Assembly: GCA_023231105.1 (NCBI GenBank)
Contig: JALNWB010000011.1
Location: 1-46,253, forward strand
Direction of reading: 5' to 3'
From: Ignavibacteriaceae bacterium
GTDB lineage: Bacteria; Bacteroidota; Ignavibacteria; Ignavibacteriales; Ignavibacteriaceae
DNA length: 46,253 bases
Position 1 is the first letter of the stretch. Each line of letters opens with the position of its first letter. Positions 25,629 through 35,144 of the stretch are shown here, piece by piece. The position numbers and the translations under genes are program-made. The notes beneath the pieces were generated by a model. It did not search any database, was not told the origin of the DNA, and saw nothing but the letters and a program-made list of their open reading frames with translations.

Positions 25629-26295
25629 TCTTACCCAACATAAAAATTCCGAGTATTTGAAAAAGATTAGGTTTTTGTTCGAGTAAATAATTCTTAAAAA
25701 TGTTTTTGTGTCCTTCTACATATCGTTTGAGAATCTTCAAACCGCCCACATCTTCCATTAATTCATAAAAATCTTTGATAGAGAGTTGATGAATATGCCC
25801 GGTAGAATACCACTTATATCCAAATAACATTGGTTCGGGCATTCTTCCTTTCAACAGAAGATCAATGCGATTTTTATAATGCCCAAAATTTGGAAATGAA
25901 ACAATTTGATATTTTGCGATGCGTTTCATTTCAGAAAGAAGTTTTTCCGGGTACATCACCATTTGAATAGTAACATTACAAATTGCATAATCGAACGCAT
26001 TATCCTCAAATGGAAGTTGTTGATCAATACTTCCTTTTTGAACCTCAAGATTCTTTTTCTTACATATAGCAATTCCGGAATCAGAAAGTTCAATCCCTTT
26101 TCCGTAAATATTTTTTTCTTTTATTAATTTTTCAAGAAGAGTTCCGTTGCCGCATGCTAAATCAATTACGGATGTGTTTGGTTTAATCCAATTGGCTATT
26201 ACATCGTATTCTTTCCGTTCGACGGTTTCGAAACCGGAATAGTTGTAATTGCGGTTATCATTGTGGTTGGGGTTGTCTAATAAATCAACTTGCAT
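25621..26295 (-). CDS. MetW-like methyltransferase
   Basis: The 224-residue protein closely follows the MetW pattern: VIDLACGNGTLL at 43-54, the acidic loop GKGIELSDSGIAICKKKNL, FDYAICNVTIQMV, and the characteristic IVSFPNFGHYKNR at 131-143 followed by LLKGRMPEP and the W-Y-S-T-G-HIHQLS stretch. In proteobacteria MetW works with MetX in methionine synthesis. Here no metX is present and the neighbours are glycosyltransferases and other methyltransferases, so a glycan-related role is more likely. Exact substrate unknown. It has an 8-base overlap with the FkbM-like gene downstream. Confidence 0.82.
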   Translation of the reverse strand: MQVDLLDNPNHNDNRNYNYSGFETVERKEYDVIANWIKPNTSVIDLACGNGTLLEKLIKEKNIYGKGIELSDSGIAICKKKNLEVQKGSIDQQLPFEDNAFDYAICNVTIQMVMYPEKLLSEMKRIAKYQIVSFPNFGHYKNRIDLLLKGRMPEPMLFGYKWYSTGHIHQLSIKDFYELMEDVGGLKILKRYVEGHKNIFKNYLLEQKPNLFQILGIFMLGKND

Positions 26296-26300
26296 TGGAA

Positions 26301-27515
26301 TTACTTTTTCGAATAATCTTTGATACGTTCTTTTGCAATAGTGTCCCAGCTAAAATTTTGGACTACATTTTCAATGCTTTTCATACTCATTTTTTTTCTT
26401 GCTTGTATATCCTTTAAGGAAGAGATTTTATCAGCCAAATCATTTATATCACCTTCATGAAAGAGTAATCCGTTCCCTTTTACACGCTCTAACACTTTGA
26501 TTTTATCGCTTAAGATAAGCGGCAGCCCACATGCAGCAGCATCAAGTTGACTCGTCGATTCTTCCCGCGGCCAAACTCCTATATCCGAGGCACGATAGAA
26601 TTTTGGCAGCTCATTAACGGTAACAAAAGGATGGACAACGCATCCGCTTTTGGAAGAGAGTTGTGCTTTTTCTTCATCCGTACCATTCCCAATGAACAAT
26701 CCTTTAAATGAAGAATCTCTCGATTGCAATAATTGTATTGCTTCCGCCAAAACATTTGGACTTTTACCCGGAGAAAATCTTCCCGTATAAATTGAAACAA
26801 CATCGTCTTCGTGAAAACCTAATTTTTGACGAAGTTTAATTCGCTCTTCTTTTTCTACTTCACTTTCAATCGGTTTAAATAAATCGGTGTTTACTCCGAG
26901 AGACTGGATAATCATTTTTTCTTTAGGAACTCGATAAAATGTGGCTGCAATGTCGGCAACATCTTCCGCAATCGGGAAGCATTTACTCGTTATTTCATTG
27001 ATTAATTTAATTGTGGGGCGAAACTTATTCGCTTTTTTCATTAAATATGTTTTGAAGTTATACTTTCCGTTAACTTGCAAAACAGAAGCATGTACATGAG
27101 ATTCAGTGAAGAATTTTACGTCATTGTTTTTAACAAATTTTGCCGCTTCGTAAGTTGAGAATTCATCAATATTAAAAACTTGAATAATATCCGGCTTGAG
27201 TTTTTTTAGATACTCATCTAATCCAATTAAGTGAATTCCAAAAAATCCAAAAGGATTCAACAAACTTTTCTTCACTTCATTAAATGGAAGCCGGTGAAGT
27301 GTGAAGCCGTCGATCAACTTTATCCCTTCAGGAACAATTGCCGGTCCAAGATGTTCTTTATAAGTTTTTTCATAATTCGGAGAGTTATAATAAACTTGTG
27401 CAGTAGAGGTTATAACATGTACATCATTACCAAGTTTTGCCATTGCGCGCGGCAAAAAGTTTTCGGCATACCCCATGTTTTCGGAGAACCAGCTGCTGAT
27501 TATAACTATTTTCAT
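26301..27515 (-). CDS. Glycosyltransferase family 4
   Basis: The 404-residue protein starts with IVIISSWFSENMGYAENFLPRA, has the loop FTESHVHASVLQ, and carries a classical GT4 donor site (VSIYTGRFSPGKSPNVLAEA, GLFIGNGTDEEKAQL, ASDIGVWPREESTSQLDAAAC). The PRE-E-x7-A region is the donor-sugar-binding EX7E motif with its usual spacing. Donor sugar is not known. The gene is part of the minus-strand polysaccharide group, 5 bases upstream of the MetW-like gene's start and 24 bases downstream of a methyltransferase gene. Confidence 0.88.
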   Translation of the reverse strand: MKIVIISSWFSENMGYAENFLPRAMAKLGNDVHVITSTAQVYYNSPNYEKTYKEHLGPAIVPEGIKLIDGFTLHRLPFNEVKKSLLNPFGFFGIHLIGLDEYLKKLKPDIIQVFNIDEFSTYEAAKFVKNNDVKFFTESHVHASVLQVNGKYNFKTYLMKKANKFRPTIKLINEITSKCFPIAEDVADIAATFYRVPKEKMIIQSLGVNTDLFKPIESEVEKEERIKLRQKLGFHEDDVVSIYTGRFSPGKSPNVLAEAIQLLQSRDSSFKGLFIGNGTDEEKAQLSSKSGCVVHPFVTVNELPKFYRASDIGVWPREESTSQLDAAACGLPLILSDKIKVLERVKGNGLLFHEGDINDLADKISSLKDIQARKKMSMKSIENVVQNFSWDTIAKERIKDYSKK

Positions 27516-27539
27516 TTTCTTCTAAATTCCATCATCAGA

Positions 27540-28430
27540 TTAAATCCCCATTTCGACATAAACTCTTTTACCACGCACCGGATAGACGGTATTTGATGCT
27601 TCATGTATAAAATTTCCGCGGTTAAAAAGCATTGAATATTTTCCATCGGGAGTTGCTAATATTTTTTCCAGAAGCTTAATTTCATTTTCTGTAAGAGAAG
27701 AATTTACACTTGGCAATTGCGAATCGGGAATCCTTTTCCATTCAGAAAGTTTTTTTATCTCGCTGTTTTTTCTTCTGTGTTCAATACATTTAAATTTGTC
27801 TTCCCATAAAACCCAAGCATTAAAAAGGTCTTGCCGCTCCCAAAAATATTTTTGCCAAGGATGAAATCTTTTACGCCACCATAATTTTATTACCGGAGAA
27901 GATTCAAAAAATGCTTCTCTTTCACGGTCAGAATATTCAAAAAAGTATAAAATGTTTTCAAAAGAAACAACTTGCCATTTATGCATGTAACCGGTTCCAA
28001 CAAGAATATCTTTTCCATAAGCTGGGGTTTCAAGGTATCCTTTGTGCGCAATTCTTTGCAATTCACAACAAGCATTTTTAGGATTATTCACATGCTCAAG
28101 AACGTGAGAACATAGAGCGAAATCAATCGTCTTTGTCAATATTGGAATTCGCTCAACAGAACAAACAATTACCGGGCGGTCTTCTTTTATATTTCCACTA
28201 CGGTGAAAATTATCATCCGGAGAAAAATCAGCAAGTACGTTTGCCCTCTCAATCGGATTATTTCCGCTTCCAATATCTAAAACAATATCATCTGATCGAA
28301 CTGTTTCCTTAATTAATCCTTTTTGATAATCCCATGCTGTGAGATTACGATAGGGATTGAAAGTTGTAATGGATAAAATTCTTTGTCGAATTCCGAAAAA
28401 TATCTGTTTCGCTGTCAACTTTTTTTTCAT
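27540..28430 (-). CDS. Class I SAM-dependent methyltransferase, glycan locus
   Basis: The 296-residue protein has the SAM-binding motif DIVLDIGSGNNPIERA at about 48-63, and FALCSHVLEHVNNP with the typical HVLEH that follows strand 4. A long C-terminal tail of about 140 residues (rich in W, K and R, with WWRKRFHPWQKYFWERQ) has no family I recognise. The protein is cytoplasmic and lies in the polysaccharide group, 5 bases from the next gene upstream; the target is probably a sugar or lipid intermediate. Confidence 0.82.
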   Translation of the reverse strand: MKKKLTAKQIFFGIRQRILSITTFNPYRNLTAWDYQKGLIKETVRSDDIVLDIGSGNNPIERANVLADFSPDDNFHRSGNIKEDRPVIVCSVERIPILTKTIDFALCSHVLEHVNNPKNACCELQRIAHKGYLETPAYGKDILVGTGYMHKWQVVSFENILYFFEYSDREREAFFESSPVIKLWWRKRFHPWQKYFWERQDLFNAWVLWEDKFKCIEHRRKNSEIKKLSEWKRIPDSQLPSVNSSLTENEIKLLEKILATPDGKYSMLFNRGNFIHEASNTVYPVRGKRVYVEMGI

Positions 28431-28435
28431 GCCCG

Positions 28436-29164
28436 TTATTTCTTCTTTGCAAGTAGTGTCATAGAGAAATGTTTTAAAAAGGGGAACAGCCCATAATATC
28501 GGTCAACCTCCCATTCGTGCGGCATTAATAGAGCTATAGCTTCAGCATAATACTTCGTTTCAACATTGTCAAAGACAAGATATCCCCCTCTTTTAATTTT
28601 AGAAATAGCATGCTTACAACAAGAAGGACGGGCTCTGCCATCAATAGAAACTACATCAAAATATGCATCGGGAAATTGCTCAATACTTTTTACATATTTT
28701 TCATAATTTTTACCGATAGATTCTTTGTCGTCAGAAATATAATCATTCGGATCCGCGATATTTTTTTTATGAAATTCCGAATCGTTTTCCGGTTCAAATA
28801 ATTTATAATCGATATTCTTCAATTTCAATTCTTGTAAATATAAATTTACTTTCTCAAACCAGAGTTTATTATGTTCAATAGAAACAACCTTTTCTACTCT
28901 TTTTGCAAAAAATAAAGTAGAACCACCTGAACCATATTCAAAAACTTTCATGTTGGGCTTTAAATAAAGTTCTAAAAACTTAATAACTGTAAATGAAATC
29001 CATGGAGAAGCATCTATAAGTGAATTATGTGATGGATTAAGCGATTTCCACCATAAAGGGAAATTCACAAGAGTTTCTTTAAAACTAAAATATTGTGGAA
29101 AATAAATCAAAGAATTAAGAGTTTCTTTAAGAAATAATACAATTCTTTTAATAGAGGTAATCAT
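28436..29164 (-). CDS. Class I methyltransferase-like protein
   Basis: The 242-residue protein shows the SAM loop VFEYGSGGSTLFFAKR at about 74-89, the following acidic strand VVSIEHN, and later VVSIDGRARPSCCKHA and GGYLVFDNV. This is the pattern of FkbM/TylF-like O-methyltransferases in glycan loci, but the subfamily is not clear. It starts 3 bases after the flippase gene's stop and forms part of the same minus-strand transcript. Confidence 0.78.
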   Translation of the reverse strand: MITSIKRIVLFLKETLNSLIYFPQYFSFKETLVNFPLWWKSLNPSHNSLIDASPWISFTVIKFLELYLKPNMKVFEYGSGGSTLFFAKRVEKVVSIEHNKLWFEKVNLYLQELKLKNIDYKLFEPENDSEFHKKNIADPNDYISDDKESIGKNYEKYVKSIEQFPDAYFDVVSIDGRARPSCCKHAISKIKRGGYLVFDNVETKYYAEAIALLMPHEWEVDRYYGLFPFLKHFSMTLLAKKK

Positions 29165-29166
29165 GA

Positions 29167-30453
29167 TTATTCTAATACCGTTTTTTTCTTTATTAAATGT
29201 GTTACAATAAAGTAATATGCAATGAGATAACCAAAATTAATTAAAAACGATGAAAAAGCTGCACCATACAATCCATATTGAGGAATTAACAATAAATTTA
29301 AAACGATACTTGCCACGGCAAGTGGTACACCAATAAACAGTGCAATAAAAGTCTTTTCAAAGAAAATGATATAATTACTGTACAAAGGAGTTATTGCAGA
29401 GAATATTTGCGTTAGTAGTAAAATTGGTAAAAGATATAATACTTTACCATACTTCATATCAATGATCTGGAAGACAAGGAGCAGCTTAAAAGTTAGAATG
29501 ATCAACAGCGATAAAAGGAAAAAGAAAACCGCAGCTTTTATGATAACACTAAAAGTTTTTTCTTTGTTTACTTGTAGATTTTTCTCTTTAAAAAAATGCG
29601 GGAGCCAAATATTCTGAAATGTCATAAACATCATCGGAATAATACCGGCAAGAACAAATCCAAGATTATAAACCGCCAAATCTTTAAAGTTGCCGTATTT
29701 TTCAATAAAAAATCTATCGCTATAATTTAACACAAGTCCCAACACCGCTGAGAGCATTACCGGCATCGCTAACGTTAAAGATTTTTTTGCCAACTCTTTG
29801 TTGAACTTTCTCCTCATCGCTTTAATATAAAATGGCATAAAAACAAATAGAAAACTCAATTCCAACAAGTAAGTAAACTTCAACCTTATCATAACCGAAT
29901 CGGCTTTATAGAAATACAAAAGAGAAATCACAATTCCGTTTACAAAAATTAACCGAAGAAGATTATAAAGTTGAACATGTTTTATGCTTTGACTTGTAAG
30001 AAAGTAATTGAAGAGCATAAACGAATAAACTGAAACGGTAATTGCCAGAAAGATAGAATTTCTGTAGCTACTGTAATCAATCTTATTTTTAAAAAGAATT
30101 GAGACAATATGATAATCAAGACCCGAAAAGAACGTAGCAATTAAACATACCGAGAGAAAAGATAAGAGCATTACATTTATCGTAAAAAGCAGACTCCCCC
30201 GCTCTTCTTCACCTTGAAAGTCCTGATACAATTTGCTTTGGGCGACATATAATCCAAAATTCATTACTAAAGAAAAGCTCGAGATTATTGCGAGCAGGTA
30301 AGTATAAAGTCCGAAAGCTTCTTGTGTCATCAACCTTAAATAGACCGGGAGCAAAATAAAACTTGAAAGTTTAACTAAAATATCAACGCTAAAAACCTTC
30401 GCATAATTTTTTATAAGAATATTCTTTTTGTATCTCTCAATTACTTGAAACAT
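29167..30453 (-). CDS. Polysaccharide flippase, Wzx/RfbX (MOP superfamily)
   Basis: The 428-residue protein is predicted to have about 12 membrane segments over its whole length. The N-terminal stretch YAKVFSVDILVKLSSFILLP, with YLRLMTQEAFGLYTYLLA, and the C-terminal LNLLLIPQYGLYGAAFSSFL are typical of O-antigen and teichoic-acid exporters. Such proteins flip lipid-linked repeat units across the inner membrane. It is the only obvious exporter in the locus, and a Wzy-like polymerase is not seen nearby. YfhO lies directly upstream. Confidence 0.88.
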   Translation of the reverse strand: MFQVIERYKKNILIKNYAKVFSVDILVKLSSFILLPVYLRLMTQEAFGLYTYLLAIISSFSLVMNFGLYVAQSKLYQDFQGEEERGSLLFTINVMLLSFLSVCLIATFFSGLDYHIVSILFKNKIDYSSYRNSIFLAITVSVYSFMLFNYFLTSQSIKHVQLYNLLRLIFVNGIVISLLYFYKADSVMIRLKFTYLLELSFLFVFMPFYIKAMRRKFNKELAKKSLTLAMPVMLSAVLGLVLNYSDRFFIEKYGNFKDLAVYNLGFVLAGIIPMMFMTFQNIWLPHFFKEKNLQVNKEKTFSVIIKAAVFFFLLSLLIILTFKLLLVFQIIDMKYGKVLYLLPILLLTQIFSAITPLYSNYIIFFEKTFIALFIGVPLAVASIVLNLLLIPQYGLYGAAFSSFLINFGYLIAYYFIVTHLIKKKTVLE

Positions 30454-30476
30454 TTATTGTTTGTCTCTTTTCATCA

Positions 30477-33029
30477 TCACGAAATGCTTTTCATTTTTTT
30501 CTTTTTCAATACTTCAACTACTATCGTGATTAATAAGCCAAGAACCACGAGCGAGCTAAATGAAAAAGAAAGATATTTTGAAATGACAAAACTCTTGGGT
30601 GTATAACGGAATTCGATCTGGTGAATTCCTTTGGGAACAATTATTCCCATAAGCGCATGATCAACACGGAAAATTTTTGTTTCGGATTTATCAACAACCG
30701 CATGCCAACCTTTAGGCATATAGGTTGAACTGAAGATTAAAAAATTACTGCCGGAAGCGTTTACTTTTAAAGTGATGTTTTCATCTTGATATTTTTCAAC
30801 AGAAATTGAAGCCGTCGAATCGGGAGTCTGCACCTCAACTTTTTCATCTTGAACAAATGCTACTTCTTTCGGATCAAATGAATCTGATTTCATCGCACGC
30901 AAAACTTCAAGCGCTGGTTTTTGTTCAACTTTGTTGGCAAGAAAGAATCGCGGTAAAGCATTATCGTTTCTATAAACAAATTCTTTTCCGGCACCACCAA
31001 CTAAAACTAATCCCGGGAATTGTACCTGCTGTTCCATAATAATATATTTCACATTAGTCAAACGCCAAAGCGTTTGGTTTACCGGTCCTACAACATCCAT
31101 CAAATCTTGAAATGCTCTTGGCTTTATCCCGGAGTAGCCGTAAAAATCTTCAATCAAGAAATAAGCATTAAAATTAGAATTTTGATTAAACGAACCGAGC
31201 GAACCATCTTGTTTCATATTGAAAATACGGAATGGTTCTTTATCCTTCTGTGCTTTAATGATTTTTACATATTCGGGAGTTTTAAATTGATTTTTTGTAT
31301 CCGGATTTTCGATATACTTTGCGCCGCGTGCGTCTATTCTCCACAAATCAATTAACACAACCGCAATAAATAAAATCGCTAAAACATCTTTACTGATTTT
31401 TTTATTCAAATACAAAACCGCTGCCCAAAATGAAACCGTAAGCAATGCGAAACCAACGAGTATATCTCCGGTAAACATTTCGGATGTATATTCAGCTAAA
31501 GCACGTAATTGCTGCGCCATTTGTCCGCGGGAAGCTTCAATAGTTGCTGCGTAATCATTAACTCTATTAATAAACCATTCACCAATCGATTTATTCAAGA
31601 TAAGTGAAAACACAAAAATTACTGATACCGCATAAGCAAAATATTTTAGAAATTGTTCAGCAGTTTTATTTGGATTTTCTCTCAGAGAAATAATTTTCAT
31701 TACTCCCAAACCTGCAAGGATCGGGAAACTAAGTTGTACCAAAACCAATATCATCGAAGGGATTCTGAATTTATCAAAGTACGGTAGATAACTAAAAAGA
31801 ATGTCAAAGACAATCGGAAATGTTTTTCCAAATGAAACGAACAAAGAAAAAAGTGAAAGTACTGAGAGAAATTTTACTAACGGCTCTTTCCAGCGCGTGA
31901 AGACGGCAAATAACGCCAAGAAAAAAATGAGAACTCCCATATACATTGCCGCATCAACAAACGGCATTTGTCCAAAATAGGTGTTCACTTCTGTGGGTTG
32001 ATTTTCGGTGAGTGGTCCGTTATAAACAGAATTACCAAAGCCAAAGTAAGAAGGGATAATAAACGTCATTACTTCACCGGGAGAAAAAGACCAGTTCGTA
32101 TGATAATCATAATACTCGGATGCAGATTTTTCCGCATTACCGGTTGATTCTTCAACAAGACTTTTCGTTCCGCGTGTTGAATACGGGGTGTACTCATACA
32201 TCTGCGTTAGACTATCGGATTGTATCGCTACGGCAATAAGTCCCGCGGCGCTAAACACCAAAGCCGATTTCACCAATTTTTTTCGTAATTCAATTTCTTT
32301 ATTGGTAAATGAATGAATGAAATAAAAAATATAATAAACAGCAACTGCAAGCAGCGTGTAATAAATTATTTGAACGTGAAAACCCTGAATGAAAAGTTGC
32401 AAAGCAATAACAAGGATAAAGAAATCAAGCAGTTTAATTTTTTCTTGGAACCGGAAAAGCAAAAGAAAAATTAGTGGAACCATACAGAGCGACGTCAACT
32501 TTGTTACGTGACCGATATACAACAGTACAATTATTCCCGTGCTGAACGAAGTTGCAATTGCAGTGAACAAACTCACCAATGTATTCTTCGTTAAATGTTT
32601 CATCAGCATGTAAGAAGTAGAGGCAAGCACAATAAGATAGAAGCTCCACATTGTGTATTCAACTGCAAAAAAGCTTGTAAAGAATTTTCTGATGGCGGTA
32701 AAAATTACGTAAATCAAGTTGAACCATGTGGATTCGGTTCCAAGTGCATATGCCGGCATCCCGAGAAAGATGTACGGATTCCACAGCGTAAAACCATCTC
32801 TTGCTTTTTCCACATAAGATTTCATACTTGCCGAAGCGAGAATATCACCTGATTGAAAAGTTTTTCCGCCGAAATAAAGGGGATTTAAAAAAATTAAAAA
32901 AAGAAGAAGAAGAACAACCAACACTGCCGGCAAATGATATTTTTCAGGAAGCACATTTTCTAAATGAAAATTTGCCAGAAGACTGGTTTCGTGTTTTTCT
33001 TTTTTAACGATTCTTTTTGTTTTTGACAT
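30477..33029 (-). CDS. YfhO-family membrane glycosyltransferase-like protein
   Basis: The 850-residue protein has more than ten membrane segments spread over the first about 580 residues and one close to the C-terminus. YfhO-type features are PLYFGGKTFQSGDILASAS near the start, the extracytoplasmic NPYIFLGMPAYALGTES stretch and the C-terminal soluble domain (FSSTYMPKGWHAVVD, RYTPKSFVISK). The family is related to GT-C glycosyltransferases, and some Gram-positive members modify lipoteichoic acid. In this setting it may add or transfer sugars outside the membrane. Confidence 0.88.
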   Translation of the reverse strand: MSKTKRIVKKEKHETSLLANFHLENVLPEKYHLPAVLVVLLLLFLIFLNPLYFGGKTFQSGDILASASMKSYVEKARDGFTLWNPYIFLGMPAYALGTESTWFNLIYVIFTAIRKFFTSFFAVEYTMWSFYLIVLASTSYMLMKHLTKNTLVSLFTAIATSFSTGIIVLLYIGHVTKLTSLCMVPLIFLLLFRFQEKIKLLDFFILVIALQLFIQGFHVQIIYYTLLAVAVYYIFYFIHSFTNKEIELRKKLVKSALVFSAAGLIAVAIQSDSLTQMYEYTPYSTRGTKSLVEESTGNAEKSASEYYDYHTNWSFSPGEVMTFIIPSYFGFGNSVYNGPLTENQPTEVNTYFGQMPFVDAAMYMGVLIFFLALFAVFTRWKEPLVKFLSVLSLFSLFVSFGKTFPIVFDILFSYLPYFDKFRIPSMILVLVQLSFPILAGLGVMKIISLRENPNKTAEQFLKYFAYAVSVIFVFSLILNKSIGEWFINRVNDYAATIEASRGQMAQQLRALAEYTSEMFTGDILVGFALLTVSFWAAVLYLNKKISKDVLAILFIAVVLIDLWRIDARGAKYIENPDTKNQFKTPEYVKIIKAQKDKEPFRIFNMKQDGSLGSFNQNSNFNAYFLIEDFYGYSGIKPRAFQDLMDVVGPVNQTLWRLTNVKYIIMEQQVQFPGLVLVGGAGKEFVYRNDNALPRFFLANKVEQKPALEVLRAMKSDSFDPKEVAFVQDEKVEVQTPDSTASISVEKYQDENITLKVNASGSNFLIFSSTYMPKGWHAVVDKSETKIFRVDHALMGIIVPKGIHQIEFRYTPKSFVISKYLSFSFSSLVVLGLLITIVVEVLKKKKMKSIS

Positions 33030-33049
33030 TGGAACACCTGCAGTTAAAA

Positions 33050-33859
33050 TTATTTTTTTGCGATAAATAAAATTCCCGAACCGACTGAATTTTCAGATGT
33101 AAAATCTCCATACATCATTATCAACGTGAACGGGAAGGTGAGCAAGTAATAAAATGGAAGAAGAATAAAAAACAATTTGGAAAAATTCAACAATTGCATT
33201 GGATATTTAATTCCCAAACGCCAAGCAATATCTCCCCAAAATCCGTAAGTATATTTTGATAAATGGACCGAAAATCCAATCGGCTCTAATTTTGATTTCA
33301 GATCTTCAAAAGAATAACCTTGCCGCGCATGTTCTCCGATAAAGCTTTCATCTTCATCGTCATGCACATCGCTGCCGCCAAAGATTGACGGCGTATTCAT
33401 CAACATGAAACCGCCTTTCTTTAAAGCGCGGAAAAAGTTGGAGAAGACTTTTACATCATCTTGAATATGTTCCATTACATCTATACAGACGATCAAATCA
33501 AATTTATTTTCATGTTGAATTTCCGTTAAGTCTTCAACTGCAAAAGAAATGTTTGAGAAATTATTTTCTGCAAAAAACTCGCGGCAGTCTTTTATCCATT
33601 TTTCTTTAACATCAACAGCAAAAATTGAATTCGGCAAAAGATATTTCTTCATAAAATAAGAATACTGCCCGTAACCGGTTCCGGCATCAAAGATGGAAAT
33701 TTTCTTTTCCCCGAAAAGTTTTCTAAGATTTTTCAGTTCACGGCGCACGTACCACGAGCGGAGAAACATCAAGTCTAATGTTTTATAAAAAATTTTCCTG
33801 GTAAAAGGAAAACGTTTTATCGCTGAAGCAAAAACATCTTTTACTGGATCGTAATGCAT
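33050..33859 (-). CDS. Class I SAM-dependent methyltransferase with C-terminal membrane segment
   Basis: The 269-residue protein carries ISIFDAGTGYGQYSYFMKKY at about 54-73 (SAM-binding loop), the acidic strand FAVDVKE and FDLIVCIDVMEHIQDD. A hydrophobic segment (LFFILLPFYYLLTFPFTLIM) lies near the C-terminus, so the enzyme is probably membrane-associated. It sits between YfhO and the GT2 gene, suggesting a lipid-linked substrate, though this is inference. Confidence 0.82.
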   Translation of the reverse strand: MHYDPVKDVFASAIKRFPFTRKIFYKTLDLMFLRSWYVRRELKNLRKLFGEKKISIFDAGTGYGQYSYFMKKYLLPNSIFAVDVKEKWIKDCREFFAENNFSNISFAVEDLTEIQHENKFDLIVCIDVMEHIQDDVKVFSNFFRALKKGGFMLMNTPSIFGGSDVHDDEDESFIGEHARQGYSFEDLKSKLEPIGFSVHLSKYTYGFWGDIAWRLGIKYPMQLLNFSKLFFILLPFYYLLTFPFTLIMMYGDFTSENSVGSGILFIAKK

Positions 33860-33895
33860 GAAATTTTTAGAGTAATCTTTGTTTGAAGTGCATTG

Positions 33896-34972
33896 TTAAA
33901 CGTTACGCTGCTTTATGGTGTATTCTTTATCGCTTTGTGAACTGTGAACCATCATTTCACCAAGAAGCCCAACCGAAAAAAATTGTACGCCGACAATTAT
34001 TAAAAGCATTCCTAAAAACAACATCGGTCTGTTGCTTAGCGGTTTTCCGTTTATCCATTCAAGAGTTAAATATCCGTTCACAATAAATCCAACAAAAAAT
34101 GAAAACGCCCCCAGAAATCCAAACAAATGCATTGGACGCTTGATGTACCTTGTAACAAAAGTAACGGTGACCAGATCAATAAATCCTTTAAAGAAGCGGG
34201 AAATACCAAACTTGGTTTTTCCGTATCGTCTCGGATGATGCTGCACCGGAATTTCCGTTACCGAAAAACCCTGCCAGTGAGCAAGCACCGGCATGTATCT
34301 GTGGAGTTCTCCGTAAACTTTTAATTGGCGAACGACAACGCGGCGGTAAGCTTTTAATCCGCAGTTGAAATCGTGCAGTTTTATTCCGCTCATAACGCGT
34401 GTAACAAAATTGAAAAATTTAGAGGATTGTCTTTTTATAAACGGATCGTATCTTTTTTTCTTCCAGCCTGAAACAAGATCGTAACCTTCATTAAGTTTTT
34501 TTAAAAGATTGGGAATTTCTTTCGGATCATCCTGCAAATCTGCATCCATTGTAATAACATAACCGCCGGTAACTCTTGCAAAGCCGACCTGTAAAGCTGC
34601 GGCTTTTCCATAATTTTTTTGGAAACTGACATATTTATAACGAGGATCAGCCCGGCAAATATCTTTAATTACTTTTAATGAATTGTCCGTACTACCGTCG
34701 TCAACAAAAATTACTTCGAAATCAATATTACTATAAGTACAGACTTTAGTAATTTCATTGGAAAGGATTTGAAGGGATTCCTCTTCGTTTAGAAGTGGAA
34801 TTACAATCGATACTTTTGAAGCAACGATTTTTGTGGGTTTTTTCAAAAACGGTCTGGGTTTCCTATAATTTCCCGGTTTACCGTTAACCTTAGTGGTTTT
34901 ATTATTTGATTGATCTTGTTCGGATTCCGCCATAATCGACTTTCTAAAAAGTGTTTTTTGATTCTCTTTCAA
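33896..34972 (-). CDS. Family 2 glycosyltransferase (ArnC/DPM1-like), polyprenyl-phosphate glycosyltransferase
   Basis: The 358-residue protein has the GT2 core starting at KVSIVIPLLNEEES, with VIFVDDGSTDNS, the metal motif ITMDADLQDDP and two membrane helices near the C-terminus. This architecture matches DPM1/ArnC/GtrB-type enzymes that load a sugar onto undecaprenyl phosphate. The first about 50 residues are polar and not conserved; a second ATG at 34933 in the same frame (MAESEQ) may be the true start. The gene opens the minus-strand polysaccharide group; its promoter must lie in 34973-35144. Confidence 0.88.
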   Translation of the reverse strand: MKENQKTLFRKSIMAESEQDQSNNKTTKVNGKPGNYRKPRPFLKKPTKIVASKVSIVIPLLNEEESLQILSNEITKVCTYSNIDFEVIFVDDGSTDNSLKVIKDICRADPRYKYVSFQKNYGKAAALQVGFARVTGGYVITMDADLQDDPKEIPNLLKKLNEGYDLVSGWKKKRYDPFIKRQSSKFFNFVTRVMSGIKLHDFNCGLKAYRRVVVRQLKVYGELHRYMPVLAHWQGFSVTEIPVQHHPRRYGKTKFGISRFFKGFIDLVTVTFVTRYIKRPMHLFGFLGAFSFFVGFIVNGYLTLEWINGKPLSNRPMLFLGMLLIIVGVQFFSVGLLGEMMVHSSQSDKEYTIKQRNV

Positions 34973-35144
34973 ATATAACTTTTAAAGAATTAACTTAATA
35001 TATCGTGAACAAATTTTTTACCCAGTTATTAAAAAACGAGTCCCCTTTTCCCGTTTATCAATTTTTATTGCCGCCAATGTAGAATTGACGATGGCTTGCA
35101 TGCTATTAACCTAATTTTTGAGTGAACTTTTTACCAAAGCATTT

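Noticed and set aside
35118..35144. TTG start for the LytS-like kinase
   Set aside because: The nine added residues are not membrane-like or conserved-looking, and an ATG is available at 35145.
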